Source of the DNA: Nocardioides allogilvus
GTDB lineage: Bacteria; Actinomycetota; Actinomycetes; Propionibacteriales; Nocardioidaceae
Assembly (NCBI RefSeq): GCF_003047285.1
Contig: NZ_PZYX01000007.1
Span: 113,285 to 177,284, forward strand
DNA: 64,000 nucleotides
Direction of reading: 5' to 3'
Part shown: positions 52,489-64,000 of the stretch, one piece after another
How the letters are laid out: each line of letters opens with the position of its first letter
Numbering within the stretch: the stretch's first letter is position 1
Position numbers and translations under genes: made by a program
The notes under the pieces: model-generated
What the model was told of the DNA's origin: nothing
The model's database searches: none
The model's input: the letters and a program-made list of their open reading frames with translations, nothing else

Positions 52489-53588
52489 CAGGAGATGCCA
52501 GCCGCCTCGCACGCCTGGGCGTACTCGCCGGTGCAGATGTCGTCGGCGGAGTAGAAGCCGTCCGCGATGACGGTGTCGGCGACGTTGTCCTTCGTGACGA
52601 CGATCGGCTCGAAGATGTAGGACGTGACGCCCTCGTAGTCGCTCTGGGTGATGCCGGTCTCGCTGGTCTCGCCCACCTCGTCGCCGTTGGCCAGCGCGAC
52701 CGCGACCTCGGCGGCCGTCTCGGCCTCGATCGGGATCGGCTTGTAGATCGTCATCGACTGCTCGCCGGCGAGGATCCGCTGGATCGCGGCGAGCTCGGCG
52801 TCCTGGCCGGTGATCGGGGGCAGCGCGTCGGCGGCCACCCCGCCACCGGTGAGGGCGGCGACGACGCCGCCGGCCTGGCCGTCGTTGGCTGCGTAGACGC
52901 CGTTGATCTCGTCGGCGTCGTACTTGCTGAGCATGTCGGTGACGAACGTCTGCGCGTTCTCCGGGCTCCAGTCGGGGTTGTCGTACTCCTCGAGGATCTT
53001 CACGCCGGACTCGTCGAGCACGCTGTGCGCGCCGGCCTTGAACTGCGCGGCGTTGGGGTCGCTCGGAGCGCCGTTGAGCATCAGGATGCTGCCCTTGTCG
53101 CCCATCGCCTCGACCAGCGCCTCGGCCTGCATCGTGCCGACCGTCTCGTTGTCGAAGGACATGTAGTAGTCGGCCTCCTTGATCAGCCGGTCGTAGGCGA
53201 TCACCTCGGCCCCGGCGTCGTGGGCGCTCTGCACCATGCCGCCCGCGCCGGCACCGTTGACCGGGTCGAGCACGATCACGCCGGCACCCTCGGAGATGGC
53301 GGTGTCGAGCTGCTGGCTCTGCTTGGCCTCGTCCTGGTCGGCGTTGTAGTAGACGATCTCGCACTCTGCGCACAGCTCGCCGACCTTGGCCTCGAAGAGC
53401 GGCCTGTCGAAGGCCTCGTAGCGCGTCGTCTTGGACTCGGGCAGGAGCAGCGCGATCACCGGGCTCTCGGCGCCGTCACCGGAGTCGCCGCCGGTCTGGG
53501 CGTCGTTGGCGCCACAGGCCGAGAGGCCACCGGCACCGAGGAGGAGCACAACGCCGGCAGCGGCGATGCGGAGGGACGGTCGGGACAT
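52488..53588 (-). CDS. sugar-binding lipoprotein of ABC importer (XylF-like)
   Basis: A 366-aa solute-binding lipoprotein: MSRPSLRIAAAGVVLLLGAGGLSAC with the lipobox at LSAC. The body is a periplasmic-binding-protein type I fold like XylF: SPVIALLLPESKTTRYEAFD, GVIVLDPVNG, AEVIAYDRLIKEADYYMSFDN, NGVYAANDGQAGGVVAAL, and ITGQDAELAAIQRILAGEQSMTIYKP, which match the xylose-binding pattern. It is the first gene of the operon, with 176 bp between it and the divergent ROK regulator gene. Ligand xylose or another pentose is inferred from similarity. Confidence 0.94.
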   Translation of the reverse strand: MSRPSLRIAAAGVVLLLGAGGLSACGANDAQTGGDSGDGAESPVIALLLPESKTTRYEAFDRPLFEAKVGELCAECEIVYYNADQDEAKQSQQLDTAISEGAGVIVLDPVNGAGAGGMVQSAHDAGAEVIAYDRLIKEADYYMSFDNETVGTMQAEALVEAMGDKGSILMLNGAPSDPNAAQFKAGAHSVLDESGVKILEEYDNPDWSPENAQTFVTDMLSKYDADEINGVYAANDGQAGGVVAALTGGGVAADALPPITGQDAELAAIQRILAGEQSMTIYKPIPIEAETAAEVAVALANGDEVGETSETGITQSDYEGVTSYIFEPIVVTKDNVADTVIADGFYSADDICTGEYAQACEAAGIS

Positions 53589-53676
53589 GAGGAGTCTCCT
53601 GGGGGCCGGGGCTCTGGGGCGAGCCGGGGTGGAACGAGACTCTCAGTGTGCTGAGTCACATTCTTGTCGTCAAGAC

Positions 53677-53758
53677 TTGAATGCAAACTCGTGACAATTG
53701 TGTATTCGTGGTGGTTTTGTCGCCACTCTTGACTGCAAACGGTCCGATCCTCCACAGT
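53677..53758. promoter_or_regulatory. divergent control region: direct repeats and leaderless ROK promoter
   Basis: The 12-mers TTGAATGCAAAC (53677-53688) and TTGACTGCAAAC (53729-53740) are direct repeats 52 bp apart, about five helical turns, as expected for sites of one regulator. TTGACT (53729-53734), an 18-nt spacer and CACAGT (53753-53758) form a promoter 6 nt before ATG 53765 of the ROK gene. Just to the left, TCTTGTCGTCAAGA (53662-53675) is an imperfect dyad that probably lies in the promoter of the sugar importer operon. The ROK protein probably binds here. Confidence 0.55.
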
Positions 53759-53764
53759 TCCACC

Positions 53765-54907
53765 ATGTCCTCCCCCGGCTCGACCGCGTCGCTGCGCTCG
53801 GCAAACCAACAGCGCGTGGTCGACGTTCTCCGTGCCGGCGGCACGGTCAGCCAGGCCGACATCGCCCGCCAGACCGGGCTCGCGCCGGCCACCGTGTCCA
53901 ACATCGTGCGCGAGCTCGCCGGCGCCGGGCTGGTCGCCACCGAGCCCGGCAGCGGCCGGCGCGGCACCACCGTCGCGCTGGCCCGCACCGCCGGCCTCGT
54001 CGCCGGCATCGACTTCGGCCACAGCCACGTCGCGGTCGCCCTCGGCGACCTCACCGGCCAGCTGCTCGCCGAGGAGCGCCGCCCGATCGACTTCGGTCAT
54101 GCGTACGCCGACGGGCTGGCCGAGGCCGAGTCCATCCTCGACTCCCTGCTGGCTGCCGAGGGACTGGCCCGCGACAAGGTGCGCACCCTCGGGATGGGTC
54201 TGCCTGCGCCCATGACCGACGGGGTGGTGCGCACCTCCGCGATCCTCCCGGGCTGGGTCGGCGTCAACGCCCAGGACGCGGCTCGCGAGGCACTCGGCGC
54301 CGTGGTCCACACGGAGAACGACGCCAACCTCGGCGCACTGGCCGAGCACCGCCAGGGCGTGGCCCGCGGCCACGACACCTCGGTGTTCGTGAAGGTCTCC
54401 TCCGGTGTCGGAGCCGGGATCGTGCTCAACGACCAGCTGTTCCACGGTGCCGGCGGCACCGCCGGGGAGATCGGGCACCTCACCCTCGACGAGAACGGCC
54501 CGGTGTGCCGCTGCGGCAGCCGCGGCTGCCTCGAGGCCTACACCTCGACCGTCGCGCTGCAGGCGATGATGGGGCTCCAGCTCCCCGGCGCCACGGTCGA
54601 CGACATCGTCGGTGCCGCCCGCGACGGCAACGTCTCGGCGCTGCGGGCGCTCGAGGACGCCGGCCTCCACCTCGGCTGGGCGCTCGCGAGCGTCGTCAAC
54701 CTCCTCAACCCCGCGCTCGTCGTGGTCGGCGGCGACATGGCCCGCGCCGGCGAGCTGCTGCTGGAGTCGGCCCGCATCGGGCTCCGGCGCCATGCCCTCG
54801 ACGCGGTCGCGTCCACCCCGGTCGTCGCCTCCGAGCTGGGCGAACGTGCCTCGCTCGTGGGCGCCGTACTCCTCGCGGCGGAACGCACGTCCCTGCTCAC
54901 CGACTGA
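53765..54907 (+). CDS. ROK-family transcriptional regulator
   Basis: A 380-aa regulator of the XylR/NagC type. The N-terminal winged helix is NQQRVVDVLRAGGTVSQADIARQTGLAPATVSNIVREL (about 13-50). The ROK fold has GIDFGHSHVAVALGDL (about 85-100), the signature VFVKVSSGVGAGIVLNDQLFHGAGGTAGEIGHLTL, and the zinc-type cluster CRCGSRGCLE. ATG 53765 is chosen rather than the upstream 53681 start because the added residues are not family-like and the leaderless spacing fits. It is divergent from the sugar importer and probably represses it until a sugar or sugar phosphate binds. Confidence 0.93.
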   Translation: MSSPGSTASLRSANQQRVVDVLRAGGTVSQADIARQTGLAPATVSNIVRELAGAGLVATEPGSGRRGTTVALARTAGLVAGIDFGHSHVAVALGDLTGQLLAEERRPIDFGHAYADGLAEAESILDSLLAAEGLARDKVRTLGMGLPAPMTDGVVRTSAILPGWVGVNAQDAAREALGAVVHTENDANLGALAEHRQGVARGHDTSVFVKVSSGVGAGIVLNDQLFHGAGGTAGEIGHLTLDENGPVCRCGSRGCLEAYTSTVALQAMMGLQLPGATVDDIVGAARDGNVSALRALEDAGLHLGWALASVVNLLNPALVVVGGDMARAGELLLESARIGLRRHALDAVASTPVVASELGERASLVGAVLLAAERTSLLTD

Positions 54908-54929
54908 GATCGGGTCTACGGTGGCGAGC

Positions 54930-56478
<1,549 letters not shown>

Positions 56479-56501
<23 letters not shown>

Positions 56502-57807
56502 GCGCCCGCAGGAACCCGCCCGAGGCGATCTGCGTCCCACCGACCCAGACGTCGGCCACGTCGGCGTCGCTGGCGAGGGCGAACACCTTGCCCAGCGCCT
56601 CGTCGGGCGAGCCGGCGTGCCGCAGGCCGATGTCGAGCGCGGTCCCGGCGGGCGGGCGCAGGCAGATCGCGTCGAACTCCTTGCCGACGTCGAAGGTGCC
56701 GATGACGTCGGACAGCCCGAGGGCCGCGGCGCCGGCCGCAGTGGCGAGGTGGAGCAGGTGCGCCGGCGTGAGCGCGAGGCCGTCGTCACCCAGCAGCCGT
56801 TGCACGAAGTAGGCCTGCAGCCCCTCCTTGAACAACGAGAAGCCGGTGCCGGCGCCAACGTCGGAGCCGAGGGCCACGGGCACACCTGCGGCGGCGTGCT
56901 CGCGCAGCCGGAAGAGTCCGGAGCCGAGCGCCGAGTTGCTGCTGGGACAGTGCGCGATCGCCGTACGCCGATGAGCGAGGACCGCGAGCTCGGAGTCCTG
57001 CGGGTGCACGTTGTGCGCCAGGACCGACCGCACTCCGAGCAGCCCGTGGTGGTCGTAGGTGTCGACGTAGCCGCTGCGGTCGGGGAACTGGCCGGCGACC
57101 GTGGCCACCTCGGCGGGGTTCTCGTTGACGTGGGAGGTGAAGAAGGCGCCCTCGACGTCGGCCATCACCGCGGCACAGGCTTCGAGGATCGGATCGGACG
57201 CGGAGAGCGAGAAGCGCGGCGTGACGGCATAGCGCGCGCGGTCCTTGCCGTGCCAGCGGGACGCGAGGTCGAGGGCTTCGGAGTGCGCCCGCTCCGGTGT
57301 CGTGAGGAGCGGCTCCGGCAGCATCCGGTCACTGACGACCAGGCCGCTCGTGACCCGCAGCCCGAAGCGCGACGCCTCGGTGAAGAGCGCGTCGACGGCC
57401 GGCGCGAAGTGGGATCCGAAGACCAGTGACGTGGTGGTGCCGGCCGCGATCAGGCTCGCCACGAACTCACCCGCGATGGCCGCGGCATAGCCCGCGTCGG
57501 CGAGCCGCTGCTCCTCCGGCAGCGCGCAACGCTCCAGCCACTCCAGCAACGGCATCCCGAGCGCGCCGATGACCCGGACCTGCGGGAAGTGGACGTGCGT
57601 GTCGACGAGCCCGGGCAGCAGGATGCCCGACCGCAGGTCGATCACCGTGGCGTCCGGGTGATCGGCGCTCACGGACGCGAACGCACCCCTGGCGGTGATC
57701 ACGCCCTCGCTCGAGACCGCGAGCCCGAGGTCGTCGTCGTAGCGGAAGCCGGAGTCGTCAGGGGTGTCGAAGGCGCGCGCTCGGTAGACGACCTCGGTGG
57801 GCCTCAT
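56479..57807 (-). CDS. guaD: guanine deaminase
   Basis: Converts guanine to xanthine and ammonia, 442 aa, amidohydrolase superfamily. PGLVDTHVHFPQVRVIGA provides the first two His zinc ligands with the guanine-deaminase-specific FPQ; RFSLSASDPILE, SHVNENPAEV, AHNVHPQDSELAVLAHRRTAIAHCPSSNSALGSGLF and ALGSDVGAGTGFSLF provide the remaining ligands and substrate residues. ATG 57807 overlaps the xdhC stop (ATGA). It is the last gene of the purine catabolism operon and feeds xanthine to the dehydrogenase encoded upstream. Confidence 0.95.
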
Positions 57808-58613
57808 ACGCGCGCCCGCTCGGCCGCGAAGACCCGGAGCAGGTCGGCGGCCACCGAGACCGCGATGGTGGCCGGCTCCTTGCCGACGATCGCGGGATCG
57901 CCGATGGGGCTGCGGATCCGGCCGATCGTCGCCTCGTCGTGACCCTCGACGAGCAGCCCGGAGCGGAAGCGAGCCCACTTCGCGGCCGAGCCGATCAGCC
58001 CGGTGCTGCCGAGGTGGCGGCACCGCAGGGCGGCGTCGCAGATCGCGAAGTCCTCGGCGTGGTCGTGCGTCATGACCAGCACGTGCGTTCCTCGTGGGAC
58101 GGCGCCGAGCACCACCTCGGGCACCGGCGAGTGATGCACGCGTACGGCGCCCGCCCCGTCGTCGAGGCAGCCCAGCCGTTCCTCGGTGAGCTGGGCAGCG
58201 CGGGAGTCGACGAGGTGCAGCTCGACGTCGTGGCGGACCACGATGCGGGCGAGCTCGAGGCCGACGTGACCGACCCCGAAGATCGCGACGGACGGCACCA
58301 CCGGGAGCGGCTCGAGCAGGAGCGTAACCTCTCCCCCGCAGCACTGGCGGCCGTGCTCGGTGCGGGCCTTGTCGGTCAGGCCGAGGGTGAGCTGTTCAGT
58401 GCCTGCACCGCGTTCGGAGAGCATCGCCCTCGCCCTGGCCACGGCGGTCTCCTCGAGGTTGCCACCGCCGACGCTCCCCCACGTCCGGTCAGCGGCGACG
58501 ACCATCTTGGCGCCCGCCTCGCGCGGCGCGTGGCCGCGGACGTCGGCGACCGTGACCAGCACCGCTGCCTCGCGGTCACGCCGGAGCCTCTCGACGACTG
58601 CCGTCCAGTGCAT
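57804..58613 (-). CDS. xdhC: xanthine dehydrogenase accessory protein XdhC
   Basis: Inserts the sulfurated molybdenum cofactor into xanthine dehydrogenase; it is a chaperone, not a subunit. The 269-aa protein has VLVTVADVRGHAPREAGAKMVV and GSVGGGNLEETAV of the XdhC/CoxI N-domain, the CCGGEVTLLLEPL motif with the cofactor-related Cys pair, and a Rossmann C-domain (VAIFGVGHVGLELARIV) ending GSTGLIGSAAKWARF. ATG 58613 is one base after the xdhB stop, and its end overlaps guaD. The order xdhA-xdhB-xdhC is standard. Confidence 0.95.
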   Translation of the reverse strand: MHWTAVVERLRRDREAAVLVTVADVRGHAPREAGAKMVVAADRTWGSVGGGNLEETAVARARAMLSERGAGTEQLTLGLTDKARTEHGRQCCGGEVTLLLEPLPVVPSVAIFGVGHVGLELARIVVRHDVELHLVDSRAAQLTEERLGCLDDGAGAVRVHHSPVPEVVLGAVPRGTHVLVMTHDHAEDFAICDAALRCRHLGSTGLIGSAAKWARFRSGLLVEGHDEATIGRIRSPIGDPAIVGKEPATIAVSVAADLLRVFAAERARV

Positions 58614-58614
58614 G

Positions 58615-62189
<3,575 letters not shown>

Positions 62190-62195
62190 GGGGCC

Positions 62196-62510
62196 TCAGC
62201 TGCCACGGTACGTCGAGTAGCCGAACGGGCTCAGCAGCAGCGGGACGTGCACGTGCCCGGCGCCGGAGACCGTGAACGTCACCAGCACCTCCGGGTAGAA
62301 GCCGTCGGTGCCGCGCTGGGCGAAGTAGGCCCCCGAGTCGAAGCGCAGGGTGTAGGTCCCGGGCTCCAGTGCCCTGCCGAGGTCCGCGACCCGGCCGTCG
62401 GAGTCGGTGACGGCCTCGGCGCTCGTGCCCTCGCCGCTGAGGGAGACCGCGACACCGGACGCCGGCCGGCCGAGGGTGGTGTCGAGGACGTGGGTGCTCA
62501 AGGTGGTCAT
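62196..62510 (-). CDS. uraH: 5-hydroxyisourate hydrolase (transthyretin-like)
   Basis: Second enzyme after uricase: opens 5-hydroxyisourate to OHCU. The 104-aa protein is the usual size. It has the family's three catalytic regions: LSTHVLDTTLGRPASGV with the N-terminal His, the central beta-strand Arg (YTLRFDSGAYF), and the C-terminal tetrapeptide YRGS (FGYSTYRGS). The ATG overlaps the uraD stop by 4 nt. The position between uraD and xdhA supports its role. Confidence 0.97.
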   Translation of the reverse strand: MTTLSTHVLDTTLGRPASGVAVSLSGEGTSAEAVTDSDGRVADLGRALEPGTYTLRFDSGAYFAQRGTDGFYPEVLVTFTVSGAGHVHVPLLLSPFGYSTYRGS

Positions 62511-62971
62511 CGACTCAGTGCCTCCCGGTTGCGGAGCAACGCGATCTGCGTCAGCTGGTTGATCGTCTCGGCGCGCTCGACCTCGTCGGTGGTGCCCAGC
62601 CTGCGCCGCAGCTCGGCCAGGACCTCGGGCCCGTCGCGTCCCGCGGCGCGGATGATGAAGACGCGGCCGAACCGTTGTTCGTAGGCCCGGTTGCCCTGCG
62701 CGAGCTGCCGTGCAGTCTCCGCGTCCTCACTGTCCACGCCCGCCTGCTCGCGGGTCGAGTGGCGCGCGTCGTGCGTCGCGGCATCTGCCCGCTCCCCGAT
62801 GCGCGGGTGCCGGGCCAGCGCCTGCTCGAGCTCCTCGTCGGTGATGCCCGCTGCGATCTCGGCCATCGCCTTCTCCATCGCCTCGAGGCTGTCGAACGGT
62901 CCGGCGGCCAGCACCTCGTCGGCCCAACGCGGCACGTCGAGGCACGTCAACAGACGGGCCCGCTCATCCAT
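62507..62971 (-). CDS. uraD: OHCU decarboxylase
   Basis: Third enzyme of urate degradation: converts 2-oxo-4-hydroxy-4-carboxy-5-ureidoimidazoline to S-allantoin. The 154-aa protein has the catalytic His in ARHPRIGERA, followed by the SxxEQ-type segment STREQAGVD and the C-terminal RFGRVFIIRAAGRDGPEVLAELRRRL that shapes the active site. The ATG lies within the end of the uricase gene (8-nt overlap), and its stop overlaps uraH. Confidence 0.97.
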   Translation of the reverse strand: MDERARLLTCLDVPRWADEVLAAGPFDSLEAMEKAMAEIAAGITDEELEQALARHPRIGERADAATHDARHSTREQAGVDSEDAETARQLAQGNRAYEQRFGRVFIIRAAGRDGPEVLAELRRRLGTTDEVERAETINQLTQIALLRNREALSR

Positions 62972-63815
62972 CGCGGGTCACCGTCACCTCGATCAGGCCG
63001 TAGGGCCGGTCGGCGGCGATGAACACCTCCCCCGGGTTGTCCAGCCCGAAGGGCGCGAGGTCGACGAGGAAGTGGTGCTTGTTGGGCGCTGCGAACGAGA
63101 TCTCCTCGACCTCGTCGTGGGCCACCAGCACCGCCCGGCCCATGGCATAGAGGGTTTCCTGGAGGGCCCGGCTGTAGGTCGACGCGAAGGTCGCCAGCAG
63201 CAGCGCCCGCACGTCGCCGTACGCCGCGTTCCAGTCGATCCCCGCAGCGTGGGCGTAGCGCCAGCGGGCCGTGAGGGCGGTCGCGAGGATGCGGTCGTCG
63301 GCCTCGGGCAGCGTCGTGTACTCGTCCTTGAGGAAGCCCTTGAACTCGGAGCCGGTGGACTTGAGCACGGTCAGGTCCTTGAGCCCGGACACGACCGCGG
63401 CCGCGCCGTCGTCGAGGGAGACCTGCGTGGTGCGAACCTCGGCCCCGCGGCGTACGAACGCGTGGTCGTGGCCCCGGCCGTCGACCTCGATCCGGTCCCA
63501 GGCGAACTCCTCGACGCTCACGCGGGCATCGGTCGCTGCCGGGGTCGCCTCGACGAGCCGCCGCGCGAGGGCGAGGGCGTAGTCCTCGGGCGAGGTGACC
63601 CCGTGCTTCTTGGCGAAGGCGAACGCGGTGTTCTTCTGGGTGTCGGTCGGCAGCACCTGCGACTGGTCGCCGTCGGTGTGTGCCGCGGCGAAGTCACCGC
63701 GCAGCGAGGTCGTGACGTTCAGGTCGCGGATCTCGTGGCGAGCCGTGTCGCGCACGATCCGCACGACACGGTTCTCCGCCTTGCCGTACTGGTTGGGCCC
63801 CAACACGATCCCCAT
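62964..63815 (-). CDS. uox: urate oxidase (uricase)
   Basis: Cofactor-free oxidation of urate to 5-hydroxyisourate, 283 aa. The N-terminal half begins MGIVLGPNQYGKAENRVVRI with the catalytic Lys, and LPTDTQKNTAFAFAKKHGV carries the catalytic Thr region; STGSEFKGFLKDEYTTLPEADDRILATAL and FAAPNKHHFLVDLAPFGLDN are typical uricase segments. It is the first gene of the uox-uraD-uraH-xdhABC-guaD operon. No ribosome binding site precedes ATG 63815, but TAGTGT (63827-63822) lies 6 nt before it, indicating a leaderless transcript. The transposase remnant upstream begins about 120 bp away. Confidence 0.97.
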   Translation of the reverse strand: MGIVLGPNQYGKAENRVVRIVRDTARHEIRDLNVTTSLRGDFAAAHTDGDQSQVLPTDTQKNTAFAFAKKHGVTSPEDYALALARRLVEATPAATDARVSVEEFAWDRIEVDGRGHDHAFVRRGAEVRTTQVSLDDGAAAVVSGLKDLTVLKSTGSEFKGFLKDEYTTLPEADDRILATALTARWRYAHAAGIDWNAAYGDVRALLLATFASTYSRALQETLYAMGRAVLVAHDEVEEISFAAPNKHHFLVDLAPFGLDNPGEVFIAADRPYGLIEVTVTRDG

Positions 63816-63936
63816 GGCCCGACACTAGTCCGCCCGACGGGCCGAGTCCCGGGTATCCGCAGCCCCCACTCCTGGAGTTACCGAACAGTCGCGGGGTCCC
63901 CAGACGGGCAATGTCAATCGGTCGAAGCAATTTGGG

Positions 63937-64000
63937 TCAGGCTGCTGCCTGTCGCAGCAGCTCGTTCAGTCTCTGGGCCGGCGTGTGCAGGTCCAGGGTG
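63937..64000 (-). CDS. transposase, C-terminal end only (probable IS30 family)
   Basis: The last 20 codons of a minus-strand gene that continues beyond the window: TLDLHTPAQRLNELLRQAAA then a stop at 63937-63939. The pattern matches the C-terminal tail of actinobacterial IS30-type transposases, where RPR-TL-TPA-RL-ELL is usual. The outer end of the element should lie between here and the uox promoter (about 63830-63936), but I cannot delimit its terminal inverted repeat without the other end. The family assignment from 20 residues is tentative. Confidence 0.5.
   Translation of the reverse strand, partial: TLDLHTPAQRLNELLRQAAA

Noticed and set aside
53681..53764. An extended N-terminus for the ROK regulator
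   Set aside because: The 28 extra residues lie over the direct repeats and the promoter; ROK proteins normally begin just before the helix-turn-helix, as with ATG 53765.
63694..63930. A 78-codon minus-strand frame upstream of uricase
   Set aside because: It overlaps the first 120 bases of uox in another frame and has no ribosome binding site or recognisable product.

Overview
The window reads as a chromosomal segment of a high-GC actinobacterium, most likely Nocardioides or a close relative (Nocardioidaceae). Supporting signs are the very high G+C coding bias, the fused F420 gene fbiC, an F420-type luciferase-like oxidoreductase, a DUF222/HNH endonuclease, SigE-type ECF sigma factors, the perM-purN-purH gene order also known from mycobacteria, and many genes whose start codon lies 6-7 nt behind a -10 hexamer with no ribosome binding site. 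There is no rRNA, tRNA or CRISPR array. Genes are densely packed; no gap exceeds about 210 bp.

Layout. 1-4.5 kb: 5' part of an MFS transporter, then the minus-strand perM-purN-purH operon with a ZTP riboswitch between purN and purH. 4.5-7.1 kb: a sigma-like/membrane sensor fusion and a lipoprotein. 7.1-14.4 kb: sucCD, photolyase, an orphan cobalamin-binding-domain remnant, an M23 peptidase and the helicase pcrA. 14.4-20.4 kb: small membrane protein, universal stress protein plus APC permease, and a PspC-based two-component system with divergent PspC protein. 20.4-26.1 kb: two tandem glycerophosphodiesterases and a heterodimeric ABC exporter with complementary degenerate motifs. 26.2-29.3 kb: a lipid-type catabolic operon (LLM oxidoreductase, MpaB-like oxygenase, acyl-CoA dehydrogenase) behind a palindromic operator.

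29.3-34 kb looks like an accessory stretch with less extreme codon use: HNH/DUF222 protein, TPR protein, VOC protein, a guanidinium exporter under a guanidine-III riboswitch, a LysE exporter and a frameshifted trypsin-like protease. 34-36.4 kb: SDR, PaaX-like repressor and enoyl-CoA hydratase around a symmetric operator/promoter. 36.4-40.4 kb: a nitrilase/deoxyribosyltransferase-like fusion, small proteins, a third glycerophosphodiesterase and a secreted protein. 40.5-49.7 kb: MMPL transporter, SigE-type sigma factor with membrane partner, fbiC, and two secreted enzymes. 49.7-56.5 kb: a xylose/ribose-type ABC importer with a shortened binding-protein paralog, a divergent ROK regulator, and malate synthase.

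56.5-63.8 kb is a tightly coupled minus-strand purine catabolism operon, uox-uraD-uraH-xdhA-xdhB-xdhC-guaD, which covers guanine to xanthine to urate to allantoin. The window ends in the 3' end of a transposase gene (probably IS30-like) upstream of uox. The most informative non-coding signals are the two riboswitches, a MarR-type palindrome present at two distant loci, the PaaX-type symmetric promoter, and the repeated leaderless start architecture.
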